Below are positions 1 through 9,201 of a stretch of DNA of 64,000 nucleotides, one piece after another. Source of the stretch: Shimazuella kribbensis DSM 45090 (GTDB lineage: Bacteria > Bacillota > Bacilli > Thermoactinomycetales > Thermoactinomycetaceae); assembly GCF_000428065.1 (NCBI RefSeq), contig NZ_ATZF01000004.1, positions 138,113 through 202,112 on the forward strand, written 5' to 3'. A program made the position numbers and the translations under genes. A model generated the notes under the pieces. The model made no database searches. It saw only the letters and a list, made by a program, of their open reading frames with translations, and had not been told where the DNA came from. Position 1 is the first letter of the stretch. The number at the start of each line of letters is the position of its first letter.

Positions 1-2
1 GT

Positions 3-416
3 CCCAGCAAGAAAGATCGTCGAGAGCGTAGCCGTCAGGCAGCAGCAGCCTCTCTCCTCAAGGAAGGAGTGAAGCTGTTGCCTCGTCCCCACGACCCTGA
101 GGTAGTAGAGAAACTGCGTGCCTTTCGGTTCACGTGGCCGGACGCAGCAATGCCTTTGACTGCCAACATCCCTACAGGATGGCAGCGACAGGACCATGAT
201 ATGTCGGTCGAGGAGCTGGCCAGCCGTTTCCCGATTGAATTGGTCTCACTCCCTGTTGGAGAGCGGTCTCGGATGGAGGCGCTGGGCTCTGTTACTTTCG
301 ATGGAGAGGTGGGTGGTCAGCGCAAGAGGATCATCTTCGTCTTCGGGCTGTACCCGTTCGACTCTTTCGGTGATCAATGGGGCTGTGAGGCTGAGGTCGT
401 TGATCTCGCGTCCTGA
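3..416 (+). CDS. GC-rich hypothetical protein, C-terminal part
   Basis: The reading frame is open to the left edge, so the gene begins before the window. An internal GTG at 69 has a purine-rich AGGAAGGA only one base ahead of it, which is too close to be a convincing start. The visible 137 residues have a basic, Ala-rich beginning, a conserved-looking LLPRPHDPEVVEKLRAF stretch and a hydrophobic IIFVFGLYPF segment near the end. Third codon positions are mostly G or C, unlike the AT-rich backbone genes. I do not recognise the family. It resembles the GC-rich genes at 25.9-29.6 kb and 63.6 kb in composition and in ending at a bulged hairpin. Confidence 0.6.
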   Translation, partial: PSKKDRRERSRQAAAASLLKEGVKLLPRPHDPEVVEKLRAFRFTWPDAAMPLTANIPTGWQRQDHDMSVEELASRFPIELVSLPVGERSRMEALGSVTFDGEVGGQRKRIIFVFGLYPFDSFGDQWGCEAEVVDLAS

Positions 417-420
417 GTGA

Positions 421-475
421 TGCTCCCTATGTTAAGATTCCTTTTCTGATGGAAGAGGTCTCAGTGTAGGGGGCA
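421..475 (+). terminator. Bulged hairpin after the GC-rich gene
   Basis: The outer arms TGCTCCCTA (421-429) and TAGGGGGCA (467-475) pair over nine positions with one G-U. An inner TTCC/GGAA pairing surrounds the loop. It starts five bases after the stop codon. The layout resembles the hairpins that end the GC-rich genes near 26-29.7 kb, although the sequence differs. Confidence 0.45.
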
Positions 476-478
476 CAC

Positions 479-1268
479 ATTTATTTTTGAAAACGTTTTC
501 TAAATTCGCCTCGTCTTAAATTGCTCTTATGTAAACTCCGCAAGATCTTCCCCAAAATCAACTCTTTGTCCTAGATTATTTGTGTGAAATTTATGAGGGT
601 GAATGGATGAGAAACTTATTACGAGAAGACGAAATAAACATAATTGGTTACTCTCTATCATCATGGATTATCTATCTGCTAATAACCTTTTAATAAAAAA
701 GGATACAATCATCCCAGCAATCATCCCAGCTAGTGCAAAGCGTGAAAACAAAAGACAAAGTAAAATAAACAGTGACATATATTCATCCCTTCGAATTAGG
801 AATGGGAAGTAAAAAAATTGGTTATTTTGAAATAAATCGGTCTTTATTTTGATATGTTTATTTAAAATAATTCAAGATTTTACTTTTCTTTTCCTTATTT
901 ACTAATCATATATAGCAATAATACGATCAAAGGCAAATAGAATCCTTCTTATCATGTACTGTTTATAGGTGTAATCTTGAAATGTTCTAAGTTTTGTTAA
1001 ATATTCCAATTGGTAAAAATTATTCTCTTTCGGATACTGGATTACTGCAAAAAACTCATGTTGTTAAGAATATACAGGAATAGCACGATTTAATCTTTTC
1101 TATAAAATAAATCGTTTTCTGATGAGTCGGTACGACACGTATATCCATTATGCCTAGTTCCAATTCAGACCTAAGTCCAAATGGGTTTCCTTCTCTCGAT
1201 TGTTCTTCATTTGTTTCTTATCTCTTAGAATGATGGTATTCATCTTTCCATAGAGAGGAAATACAAAT
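479..1268. other. AT-rich intergenic region
   Basis: Between the GC-rich gene and the hydrolase I see one possible small membrane-peptide gene on the minus strand (668-778). A plus-strand frame at 603-812 is probably its shadow. A purine-rich RBS (about 1252-1259) precedes the hydrolase. No RNA gene or repeat is evident. Confidence 0.4.
668..778 (-). CDS. Possible 36-aa hydrophobic small protein
   Basis: Read on the minus strand, an ATG with AAGGGATG just upstream opens a 36-codon frame. The peptide begins MSLFILLCLLFSRFALAG and ends with a short basic KRLLADR tail, giving about 25 hydrophobic residues and then positive charge. This would suit a single membrane-spanning peptide. It may be a real small membrane protein or the remnant of a larger one. 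The frame on the other strand (603-812) has no membrane or domain character. No function is proposed. Confidence 0.3.
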   Translation of the reverse strand: MSLFILLCLLFSRFALAGMIAGMIVSFFIKRLLADR

Positions 1269-2684
1269 ATGACACAACGATTTAAGTTCCCGAAAGGTTT
1301 TATTTGTTTTTTAGCAACGATGATTATGGTTAGTTTCCTTCTTTTTACGAGTACACAAAATGCAGAAGCAGCCCCAACGAACAGTTATCATGAAAAAGAA
1401 ATCGTTTTTGAAAGTAACAAAACTAGGATGCATGGCACGGTTTTGATGCCGAAAAACGATGGCAAACATCCTGGAATTGTTTTGCTTCATGGATCTGGAC
1501 AGAAAGAAAGAGAGAAACTCAGGCAAGATGCAGAAGTATTTGTAAAAGCAGGGTTTGCTGCATTGATTTACGATAAACGAGAAAAATCAAAAGCCCGTAC
1601 ATTCCAAGTATTATCTCAAGACGCAATAGCAGCAGTGCAAGTGTTACAATCACAACCAAATGTGGACCCGCATAAAGTAGGGATTTGGGGTTTTAGTGAA
1701 GGGGCCTGGGTAGCTCCAATGGCAGCATCGAAATCAACAGATATTTCTTTTGTTGTGTTATTAGGTACACCTGTAGTGACTCCGATACAACAACAAAATT
1801 TTCATATTCAGAATAGATTGATTCAAAATGGTGTAACTTCTCAAAGTGCGATTGATTCCCTCATAAATAAAGGAGCACGATTTGTCTATCAATCGGGTAT
1901 GTTTCCTCAAGCGGATCATGATGCTGAGCATTATTTATCCCAAGTAAAGCAGCCTATTCTCGCCGTCTGGGGTGCTAAGGATCGTCTTACTCCAACTGTT
2001 GAGGGTTCGCAAAAGCTAATGGAAATATGGAAAGACAATGGCAACAAACATGGATCGATTTTATTTGTAGCTGACGCTGATCATGCTGCACATCAAACAG
2101 ACAAAAAGGGGTTTGAAAGACTCTCTGCATTTGCATCTGGTTATGAAAACGAAGTGGTGGTTTGGTTGGATCAAGTTGTCAAAGGTCATCCACCTCTATC
2201 CAAGGTAATCGGACAAGAGCCGAAACAAGATGTAAAAGTATATCAAAATTTGATTCCAGATGTAAGCTGGTACGATTCTCTTGGATTTCAAATTGCTGTT
2301 CTTGGTGCTTTACTACTTGGTTATATTGTTGCTATCTGTAACTCCATGTTTAAACAAAAAGGAAAAAAAGATTCTCCAATTAAAGGATTTGCTGGTTGGA
2401 CAATTGCTTCAGGATTCATTGCAACACTCGGTTTTGCGGTTTACTTCACTATGATTTGGGCCAAAGGTGGGAAAATATTAGGACCAATCGTATGGGATCG
2501 ACCAGTCATTTGGCTCATCATTCAGATCTTTGCAGTCCTTGCTACTGGGTTAAGTGCTATGTTAGCTGTACGAGGGATGAGTAAAAATATAAAAACGGAT
2601 ATGTTCCGCTATATATTGCTTCTTGTCCTAGGGGCCACTTTTGTCATTTGGGCTTGGTATTGGGGACTATACGGTTGGGCTTAA
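1269..2684 (+). CDS. Alpha/beta hydrolase with C-terminal membrane segments
   Basis: The 471-residue protein starts with a signal peptide or anchor ending near AEA (about residues 15-35). An alpha/beta-hydrolase domain follows: an HGSG oxyanion-type motif after the VLL strand, the nucleophile elbow G-F-S-E-G (about residue 145), an acidic residue in WGAKDRLTP and a histidine in ADADHAAH. This is the usual Ser-Asp-His set of dienelactone-hydrolase/dipeptidyl-peptidase-like enzymes. The last 130 residues hold about four hydrophobic helices, so the catalytic domain should sit outside the cell, tethered by its tail. Substrate is unknown. GAGAGGAA lies 9 bases before the ATG. Confidence 0.75.
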   Translation: MTQRFKFPKGFICFLATMIMVSFLLFTSTQNAEAAPTNSYHEKEIVFESNKTRMHGTVLMPKNDGKHPGIVLLHGSGQKEREKLRQDAEVFVKAGFAALIYDKREKSKARTFQVLSQDAIAAVQVLQSQPNVDPHKVGIWGFSEGAWVAPMAASKSTDISFVVLLGTPVVTPIQQQNFHIQNRLIQNGVTSQSAIDSLINKGARFVYQSGMFPQADHDAEHYLSQVKQPILAVWGAKDRLTPTVEGSQKLMEIWKDNGNKHGSILFVADADHAAHQTDKKGFERLSAFASGYENEVVVWLDQVVKGHPPLSKVIGQEPKQDVKVYQNLIPDVSWYDSLGFQIAVLGALLLGYIVAICNSMFKQKGKKDSPIKGFAGWTIASGFIATLGFAVYFTMIWAKGGKILGPIVWDRPVIWLIIQIFAVLATGLSAMLAVRGMSKNIKTDMFRYILLLVLGATFVIWAWYWGLYGWA

Positions 2685-2692
2685 GGTTTATG

Positions 2693-2719
2693 TATCCGAC
2701 GTTAATATAATGTCGGATA
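2693..2719 (+). terminator. Possible terminator of the hydrolase gene
   Basis: The perfect arms TATCCGAC (2693-2700) and GTCGGATA (2712-2719) are followed by only a short T-rich stretch, so termination efficiency is uncertain. Confidence 0.5.
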
Positions 2720-3099
2720 TTTGCTTTAAGCATTAGTTTATTTGCTAACTGGTTAATTTAAAAAGTGGGAAGTGTGAATGTTTAAGATAAGGGAGGGGAT
2801 AAATAGAAAAAACTTCTAAAGAGTGGATTTTAATTCTATTACGTATTCGTTTATTATAAAATTGTTAGGTTTTTATATGAACCGGAGATTCAAATGGGCC
2901 TGAAGAGCTCGTGTAGTAAAACTGAAGAGAATTGCTTTTTATTATCAATAAAGGATCTTTATCCACTTCAATTCACAACAGTTCATTATACGAAGGTAGA
3001 TAGGAATCAGTAGTTAGTTAAAGTTGATTCTAATTAAAGTAATTATCTTTCATGAAAAATAATAAAAACTACAATTAAATAGAGGGAGCTGGTTGTTCA
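2720..3099. other. AT-rich spacer without recognisable genes
   Basis: About 380 bases with no convincing frame on either strand. A purine-rich AGAGGGAGCTGG (about 3082) is the ribosome binding region of the following DUF4241 gene. Confidence 0.4.
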
Positions 3100-3740
3100 A
3101 TGGATCATAATATTATAGACTTGACAAGATTTTTTCAAGAAAGGATAGAATTGGAAGATTCCTATGTGGGAAAAGCTGTTACAAAAACGGTGAATTTAGG
3201 ATCGATTCATGTTACTTCAGGTCAAATTGTTACATGTGATCCTTTTGTCTTAGGGGATATGGAACCTTTTTCAGCTAAAGTTGCTCCTAGTATATATCCA
3301 GTAGTAGCCAGCGTAATTCATTTTTCAGATAATAATGACGAACGTATTGGTGCAGCAATGATCCAATTTAATGAAGGCAGCGTAGTCAGTGGGAACTGGC
3401 ATTAACGAAGGATCATGATATTTCTACACTACAAGATGGTGATTTTTTTGGATATCCTGTTGATAGTGGTGTAGGTTGTTTTATGGATTATGAAACTGCT
3501 CTAAGATATAGTGAAATTTTGGAAAATAACCCCAAATACGAAGAGCTTATTTTAGAGGATATGATAAAAAACTATGTTGATACAAGGTGTTGGACTAACT
3601 ATAAGGTTGACGAGTTAGGTAATATTATTACCTTTTCAAGTGGATTTGGAGACGGTAGTTATCCTTCGTATTGGGGTTATGATGAAAAGGATGAAATTTG
3701 CTGTTTAGTAACTGATTTTGTTGGTTTGTTTGATGATTGA
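3100..3740 (+). pseudogene. DUF4241-family protein broken by a one-base frameshift
   Basis: Two adjacent frames together give one DUF4241-like protein of about 213 residues. The first (3100-3405) carries the early motif SGQIVTCDPFV and PSIYPVVASV. The second, readable from about 3392, gives ELALTKDHD, GYPVDSGVGCFMD and the C-terminal SSGFGDGSYPSYWG and VTDFVG. The join is at about 3390: restoring one T turns CAGTGGGAA into CAGTTGGGAA and gives the expected S-W-E-L-A. Either the gene recently lost function or the base is a sequencing error; all other motifs are intact. DUF4241 has no firmly known role. Confidence 0.75.
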
Positions 3741-3829
3741 CATAAAAAGTTATACACCTAAAGAGGAAGGGCTACTATTATCTATCTAGTAGGTCTATTT
3801 CTCATCAGATGCCTTGCCATTAGCTTTGT

Positions 3830-4450
3830 TTACTCTTTATCGTCTATTTTCTCTTCTTGTTTCCCCAGTTGTAAATTTAGTTTTCCTGCGGTTACATCTT
3901 TGAGTCTTTGAACCAGCTTCTGTACATGCTCAGACACAACCCAGAAAGACCATGTTACTTTCTCACTATATTCAGGTGCATGAAGAATCGTTGGAAATGA
4001 GCGTAGTTCTTGTTCTACTTTTCCAAGGAGCCCGTAATCAAAATCGATACAAATCTCCTGATAAACATGTTTTGTTAAAATTCCTGCTGTTTCAATGGCT
4101 GCTTTTGCACCTTGGCCATATGCTCTGACCAAACCTCCTGTGCCTAGTTTTATGCCTCCGTAATAACGCGTTACTACGATTGCAGTGTGATTCAGATCGT
4201 TATTGTGAATCATCTCCAAAATGGGGCGACCGGCCGTACCAGCAGGTTCCCCATCGTCAGATGATTTTTGAATGTGGTTGGTAATGACATATGCATAACA
4301 GTTATGGGTAGCATCCCAATACGTTTTTCGTACATCCATTAAAAATTGATTCGCTTCATCTTCTGAAGTCACTCTTTTGGCTTGGCAAATAAAGCGGGAT
4401 TTTTGTATGGTTATTTCTGTTTTTCCATAAGCTCCTATTGTATTACCCAT
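3830..4450 (-). CDS. yvyE: YigZ/IMPACT family protein
   Basis: This is a full-length 206-residue UPF0029/IMPACT-family protein. The N-terminal domain holds the hallmark DDGEPAGTAGRPIL (about residues 63-76) and TRYYGGIKLGTGGLVRAY. The C-terminal ferredoxin-like DUF1949 domain follows. Relatives bind translation-linked factors, but the biochemical role in bacteria is unsettled. GAGGTG sits 5 bases before the ATG. The gene follows an LCP-family gene on the same strand, as yvyE lies by tagU/lytR in Bacillus subtilis, with a terminator between them. Confidence 0.9.
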   Translation of the reverse strand: MGNTIGAYGKTEITIQKSRFICQAKRVTSEDEANQFLMDVRKTYWDATHNCYAYVITNHIQKSSDDGEPAGTAGRPILEMIHNNDLNHTAIVVTRYYGGIKLGTGGLVRAYGQGAKAAIETAGILTKHVYQEICIDFDYGLLGKVEQELRSFPTILHAPEYSEKVTWSFWVVSEHVQKLVQRLKDVTAGKLNLQLGKQEEKIDDKE

Positions 4451-4461
4451 CTAATCACCTC

Positions 4462-4491
4462 AAAAAAAAGAACGGCACAAAGACCGTTCTC
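4462..4491 (-). terminator. Terminator of the LCP gene
   Basis: The arms GAACGG and CCGTTC are followed, on the minus strand, by eight T residues. It separates the LCP gene from yvyE. Confidence 0.85.
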
Positions 4492-4502
4492 CTATCATGT
4501 CG

Positions 4503-5552
4503 TTATGGTTGACCATTTTCACCTGAGCCATTTTCCGAATCTACTTCACCATTGTCTGTCGTTGGGAGTCCTAGTACCTCTTTTAAGGTAGTACTGATCC
4601 GTTTTCGTTCTGATTCTTGCATAAAGCTGTACCACACGCCGCTGACTTTCTTATCTTCGACTTTTGCTGTTAACGTTTCGATTTTATTTTTAGGTGTATT
4701 TTTGTAGATCGTAGCAAGGCTTAAAAATTCATTTGGATTGATACTGTAAGATAAATTGTTACCAACTGCATCTGTAATTTTTGAGAAGTTGGAAATGGAG
4801 TTGAAACTAACAATCTTATCTAAAATTTTATTGATTACTTCTTGTTGACGTTTGTTGCGTCCATGATCACCTTGTGGATCTTCTTTTCTCATTCGAACAT
4901 ATGGAAGAGCTTCTTCACCACTCAAATGCATAGGACCTTTGTAAAATTGAACTTTACGGTCAAAGGTACTGATACGGAATGTCATAGGGACGTTTACATC
5001 AATCCCCCCAACTGCGTTAACAATATCAATGAATCCTTTGAAGTTAATTTTTACATAATAATCAATAGGTACTCCATACAGTAAAGTTTCCACGGTTTCA
5101 CGGGTATTTTGAATGGGGTTTATACCTTTTTGTTTTCCCCAATAGGCAGCAGAGTTAATCTTTGTTTTAAATCCTTCGGTATTTGCTATTTCCGCATACG
5201 TATCCCTTGGAATATTTACCAATTTAATCGTTTTCTTTTGTGGATTGACAGCTGCCACCATGAGCACATCTGTACGATATGTTTCTGCTTCAGCTTTGGT
5301 ATCAAATTGGTCTGTACCAATAAACAAAACAGTAAAGGGATCTTTATTTATATCTACTTCTTGGGTTCGGAATTTTGATTTCTCTTGGTCTGAATCATGT
5401 CCCTTTGTAAGAGCTCCCCAGATCGTACCAACAAAGTAAATTCCAACAATCAAAATGGCCACTAAAGAGAACAGAGAAATCCGTAGAACCCATTTTTTTC
5501 GTTTTTTATGATCAACCCGTTTTTTACGGCTATGTTCCACGCGTTCCATCAT
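4503..5552 (-). CDS. LytR-CpsA-Psr (LCP) family cell-wall ligase
   Basis: The 349-residue protein has a basic N-terminus (RKKRVDHKKRKK), one membrane segment (about residues 24-46) and an extracellular LCP domain. Family landmarks are visible: FIGTD, RTDVLM, the active-site region NIPRDTY and RMRKEDPQGDHGRNKRQQ with conserved arginines. LCP enzymes attach teichoic acids or other glycopolymers from lipid carriers to peptidoglycan. The tail is acidic and Gly/Asn-rich. AGGAAGG precedes ATG-ATG. The neighbourhood (yvyE, and mnaA further on) fits a TagU-type role, but the exact polymer cannot be read from sequence. Confidence 0.9.
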   Translation of the reverse strand: MMERVEHSRKKRVDHKKRKKWVLRISLFSLVAILIVGIYFVGTIWGALTKGHDSDQEKSKFRTQEVDINKDPFTVLFIGTDQFDTKAEAETYRTDVLMVAAVNPQKKTIKLVNIPRDTYAEIANTEGFKTKINSAAYWGKQKGINPIQNTRETVETLLYGVPIDYYVKINFKGFIDIVNAVGGIDVNVPMTFRISTFDRKVQFYKGPMHLSGEEALPYVRMRKEDPQGDHGRNKRQQEVINKILDKIVSFNSISNFSKITDAVGNNLSYSINPNEFLSLATIYKNTPKNKIETLTAKVEDKKVSGVWYSFMQESERKRISTTLKEVLGLPTTDNGEVDSENGSGENGQP

Positions 5553-5814
5553 CGGTCCATTTCCTTCCTAATAAAAGATAATAATTTCGCACTATAAAAC
5601 ATACTACAATGTAATGATAGTTTTTTTCAAGGATATAGGAAAAAAAACACAATCTTGACTACTTTTTTTTATCTGGCATTTCGTTTGTAGTTTAAATAGA
5701 AATATCTTTTTTATTCGTTATTGTTTTTCTCGATGCGATACGTTAATCTATGGTTATTGTGCCGAAAAGGACGGAAAATATTTTTCTGTGAAAAGCAAAA
5801 AAGGAGGATAACAA

Positions 5815-6999
5815 ATGAGTCGTACTCTGTTTTCATCTGAATCCGTTACAGCTGGACATCCAGATAAAATCTGTGACCAAGTATCAGATGCTATTTTAGA
5901 CGCCATACTTTCCAAAGATCCCAATGCTCGTGTGGCATGTGAAACATCAGTCACTACTGGTTTGGTTTTAGTTGCTGGAGAGATCAGTACCAATTGTTAT
6001 GTGGATATCCCAAAACTAGTTCGTTCCACTATTAAGGAGATAGGGTACGATCGAGCAAAATATGGTTTTGATGCTGAAACTTGTGCGGTATTGACTTCTA
6101 TCGATGAACAGTCTGCCGATATTGCCCAAGGTGTAGATGAAGCATATGAGAAAAAAGAAGGTACCATGACGGAAGAACAAATTGAAGCAATTGGTGCTGG
6201 TGACCAAGGTCTCATGTTTGGATTTGCAGTCAATGAAACACCAGAACTTATGCCGCTTCCTATATCTTTAGCTCATCAATTGGCACGTCGTCTACATGAA
6301 GTTCGTGTAGATGGTACACTCAGCTACTTACGCCCTGATGGAAAAATCCAAGTAACAGTTGAGTATGATGGTAATAAACCAGTACGGATCGACACGATTG
6401 TCTGCTCTACCCAACATGCAGAAGAAGTTACATTAGGACAAATCAAAGAAGATATTCATCGACATGTAATTGAACCAATCGTACCAAAAGATATGCTAGA
6501 TGATCAAACTAAGTATTTTATTAATCCTACTGGTCGATTTGTTATTGGAGGACCACTCGGTGACGCTGGTTTGACAGGTCGTAAAATTATTGTAGATACC
6601 TATGGTGGATATGCTCGTCACGGTGGAGGTGCTTTCTCTGGGAAAGATCCTACAAAAGTAGATCGATCCGCTGCTTATGCTGCACGCTATGTGGCAAAAA
6701 ATATTGTTGCAGCAGGTTTAGCAGAGAAATGCGAAGTCCAACTTGCTTATGCTATTGGAGTGGCACGTCCTGTGTCTGTACGTGTAGATACATTTGGAAC
6801 AGGCACGGTTTCGGAAGATCGCCTTGTTGAATTAGTAGAAAAGCATTTTGATCTCCGTCCCGCGGGAATCATTCGTTCGCTTGATTTGCGTCGTCCTATA
6901 TACAAGCAAACTGCTGCTTATGGTCATTTTGGACGTACAGACATTGAACTTCCTTGGGAGAAAACAGACAAAGCAGATATTCTTCGTTCTGAAGCATAA
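5815..6999 (+). CDS. metK: S-adenosylmethionine synthetase
   Basis: Makes S-adenosylmethionine from methionine and ATP in the cytoplasm. The 394-residue length is typical. The N-terminal GHPDKICDQ, the hexapeptide GAGDQG (about residue 120), the P-loop-like [18 protein letters not shown] and the C-terminal GHFGR are all present. AAAGGAGG lies 9 bases before the ATG. The 260-base leader does not contain the SAM-I (S-box) core that often controls metK in Bacillales. The gene appears to be a single transcript ending at the terminator at 7027. Confidence 0.97.
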   Translation: MSRTLFSSESVTAGHPDKICDQVSDAILDAILSKDPNARVACETSVTTGLVLVAGEISTNCYVDIPKLVRSTIKEIGYDRAKYGFDAETCAVLTSIDEQSADIAQGVDEAYEKKEGTMTEEQIEAIGAGDQGLMFGFAVNETPELMPLPISLAHQLARRLHEVRVDGTLSYLRPDGKIQVTVEYDGNKPVRIDTIVCSTQHAEEVTLGQIKEDIHRHVIEPIVPKDMLDDQTKYFINPTGRFVIGGPLGDAGLTGRKIIVDTYGGYARHGGGAFSGKDPTKVDRSAAYAARYVAKNIVAAGLAEKCEVQLAYAIGVARPVSVRVDTFGTGTVSEDRLVELVEKHFDLRPAGIIRSLDLRRPIYKQTAAYGHFGRTDIELPWEKTDKADILRSEA

Positions 7000-7026
7000 G
7001 ATGTCAGCTAGGATCAATCCATACAA

Positions 7027-7062
7027 ACACCTTTCTGGACAAAATCAGAAGGGTGTTTTTTC
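7027..7062 (+). terminator. metK terminator
   Basis: ACACCTTTCTG and CAGAAGGGTGT pair over 11 positions with one mismatch or G-U and are followed by six T residues. Confidence 0.9.
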
Positions 7063-7178
7063 TTCTTAGATTTATTTTATTCATTTTTGAAATGTTAATC
7101 AACTTAATGTATCTATTTGCTTGGATGTTTGGTTATTAAGATCTATATAGGAAAGGGAAATATTTTTACCATGCATGT

Positions 7179-7210
7179 GGGTAGATGCCAGTCATATCTA
7201 CCCATTTTCT
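7179..7210 (+). terminator. Isolated terminator-like hairpin
   Basis: GGGTAGAT (7179-7186) and ATCTACCC (7196-7203) form a perfect stem followed by ATTTTCTTTT. It lies between metK and the next gene with no gene of its own, so it may attenuate transcription into 7355 or mark a lost gene. Confidence 0.5.
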
Positions 7211-7354
7211 TTTCATGAGTAAAGTGGTAAAATGAAAATAGTATTACATTTTCGACAGAATCAATGTACATCACAACAAAAAGCGCATATATTACGGGTA
7301 AACTCTTTCCTGAAAGTAACCGAAACACACTGCATATTAGAGGAGGATGGGCGT

Positions 7355-7771
7355 ATGGGTTACTGGTACCTATTGATCGGGGCAGTTCTCGTCGTCGCTT
7401 TCGTGTTCCTATACAGAAGGTTGCTCACATTTGGCAAGGGGTTATATCACCATAAAGCATCCCACCTTGTGATCATAACGAACAACAGTCAACAGTCTAT
7501 TGAGTGGTTGATTCGTTCTTATCACATGGCAAATCACTTGCGAGCAGGTGGTTTGAAAAAAGGGAGAATTACCTGTCTGGATATGGGCTCGTCTGACGAC
7601 ACTATTTCCATTATTGAACGATTAAAACAAAAGTACGATCAACTAGATGTTTTCTCACATAAACTTTCTTCGGAAGAAGAGCTAACCCAGTGGTTAAAAG
7701 CGGAACAGCAAAAAGAAAAAGTAGTTGTCATGGATCTCCGTGATCTAGACGAGGACAAAGAAACTGCATAG
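7355..7771 (+). CDS. Membrane-anchored protein with a glycosyltransferase-2-like fold fragment
   Basis: The start chosen is the ATG at 7355, which has AGAGGAGG upstream; longer frames from 7232 lack an RBS. The 138-residue product has one N-terminal membrane segment (GYWYLLIGAVLVVAFVFLY). A soluble part follows with HLVIITNNSQQSIEWLI and LDMGSSDDTISII. These two stretches resemble the first strand and the D-x-S-x-D-D-T loop of GT-A (family 2) glycosyltransferases, but the rest of a catalytic domain is missing. It is probably a non-catalytic relative. It lies directly before comFA with a terminator between. Confidence 0.6.
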   Translation: MGYWYLLIGAVLVVAFVFLYRRLLTFGKGLYHHKASHLVIITNNSQQSIEWLIRSYHMANHLRAGGLKKGRITCLDMGSSDDTISIIERLKQKYDQLDVFSHKLSSEEELTQWLKAEQQKEKVVVMDLRDLDEDKETA

Positions 7772-7781
7772 CCAAAGATGT

Positions 7782-7818
7782 GAAACCAGTCACCATTCCA
7801 TGTGACTGGTTTCTTTTT
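7782..7818 (+). terminator. Terminator before comFA
   Basis: GAAACCAGTCAC (7782-7793) and GTGACTGGTTTC (7802-7813) form a perfect 12-base stem followed by five T residues. The comFA RBS (7821-7825) begins only a few bases later, so comFA expression must come from read-through or a promoter overlapping this hairpin. Confidence 0.9.
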
Positions 7819-7830
7819 ATGGAGGTTATT

Positions 7831-9195
7831 ATGAAGCGATCACCCCTATTTTTGTATCAGCAACTTGCAGGTCGATGCTTGTTGTGGAATGAAATAAAAC
7901 GAATTTTGCCTGATTGGGAGCTGGAAGAGTTTCAATTAGTTGTAGAAGAACTAGAACACCAAGGATTGGTAAAAATACAGCCTGCTGTAAAATCGTCTTC
8001 TTGGGCAATAAAAAGAAAATGTAACAAATGTGATGCAGGTTCTTCCTACATAGAAGTTAGTCATTGTGCCAGCTGTGGAAGTAATCACTGTGCATACTGT
8101 ACCAAATGTCTTTTTCAAGGAAGAGCAAAATCTTGTACAAGTATTTACTCCTTTCCTCCCATTCGTTGGGATGGCAAGTATGAAATAGAGTCTACATACC
8201 CGTTGTTAGATGCACAGAGGAACACTTTTTCCAAATTAAAAGCAATGTTTAAAGCGGGGGTTAAGGACATAAAAACAGTGCTTATTCCTGGCAGTGGAGA
8301 GATTTTGATCTTATGCAGTTTTTTAGAATATGTTCTTTCAAAAAATAAACGCATCTTTTGGTGCCAAGAGAAAAAAGATATTGCGAAAACGACGAACTAC
8401 ATTTCGCTCGTTTTGCCTAGATTGTTTAAGCAGATAGGCGATACATCCCATTCGTCCATCATCTTGGGGACGCGTTGGGACTTGTTAACTTACTATCACC
8501 AGTTTGATGTTGTGATATGGGACAACCTGCAAACCGAATTATTTGGGTTATCGCAAAGAGCTCTCACGGCTGATGCCGGGCAAATAACGATCAGCCCAAC
8601 CTTGCCGGGATGGTTTCGTAAAGTTGATATTGTTCATCCTGTTCGATTACATCGCTATCCATTACCGATTCCAACTTTTATACGACAGCATGGTCTTCGA
8701 AACAAGTTGAGTAATGGTAAAGACGTTCCTCCTTTTCGATTGTTTCTAAATGAAGTAGAAGCATTAAATGGACAAGGGCTGATTCTTGTACCTACAAAAG
8801 AAGATGTAGAAGTGACAATGACATGGATCAAAAAGAGATTGCCGGAAATAACAGATAAAGTAGGTCGTATTTTTGTCGAAGATGAAGAAGCCGAAAAGGT
8901 AAGAATTTTATTTTTAGATCAAAAATTTAGATTTCTAATCATGCCGCAAAAATTAGCAGAAAGTATGAAAATTGCTAATCTGCATCTTTGTTTGCTTCAT
9001 GCAGATCATCCTTCGTTGGATCGAAAAAGGCTAGTAGAATTAAGTCATTTTATCGGACAAAACGCTTATTTTCCAAAATGTGAAACATGGTTTATCGCAG
9101 AAGTAAATACCGAAATGATCATTCAGACAAAAAAAGAACACAATTATCTAAATCTATTAGCCGAAAAAGAAGGATATTTGCAAAAGGAGGCGTAA
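7831..9195 (+). CDS. comFA: ComFA-like late competence protein with degenerate ATPase motifs
   Basis: The position just before comFC and the four-Cys-pair zinc finger (KCNKC, HCASCG, CAYCTKC at about residues 68-97) identify a ComFA homologue, normally a DEAD-box ATPase that helps pull single-stranded DNA into competent cells. The 454-residue protein retains the general two-RecA-domain layout, but the expected Walker A Gly-Lys-Thr is PGSGEI (about residue 155) and the Walker B Asp-Glu region reads IWDN. ATP hydrolysis is therefore doubtful. GGAGG lies 5 bases before the ATG. It could still act as a scaffold for ComFC or be decaying. Confidence 0.75.
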   Translation: MKRSPLFLYQQLAGRCLLWNEIKRILPDWELEEFQLVVEELEHQGLVKIQPAVKSSSWAIKRKCNKCDAGSSYIEVSHCASCGSNHCAYCTKCLFQGRAKSCTSIYSFPPIRWDGKYEIESTYPLLDAQRNTFSKLKAMFKAGVKDIKTVLIPGSGEILILCSFLEYVLSKNKRIFWCQEKKDIAKTTNYISLVLPRLFKQIGDTSHSSIILGTRWDLLTYYHQFDVVIWDNLQTELFGLSQRALTADAGQITISPTLPGWFRKVDIVHPVRLHRYPLPIPTFIRQHGLRNKLSNGKDVPPFRLFLNEVEALNGQGLILVPTKEDVEVTMTWIKKRLPEITDKVGRIFVEDEEAEKVRILFLDQKFRFLIMPQKLAESMKIANLHLCLLHADHPSLDRKRLVELSHFIGQNAYFPKCETWFIAEVNTEMIIQTKKEHNYLNLLAEKEGYLQKEA

Positions 9196-9201
9196 TACCG
9201 T

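Noticed and set aside
603-812. 69-codon plus-strand frame
   Set aside because: It has no domain character, and the opposite strand carries a small hydrophobic frame with a better RBS, so this is probably a shadow.
5553-5814. SAM-I riboswitch upstream of metK
   Set aside because: The leader lacks the conserved S-box core and has no terminator/antiterminator pair.
7232-7354. Longer N-terminus for the glycosyltransferase-like membrane protein
   Set aside because: No RBS upstream and the extension is not signal-like; ATG 7355 has AGAGGAGG.
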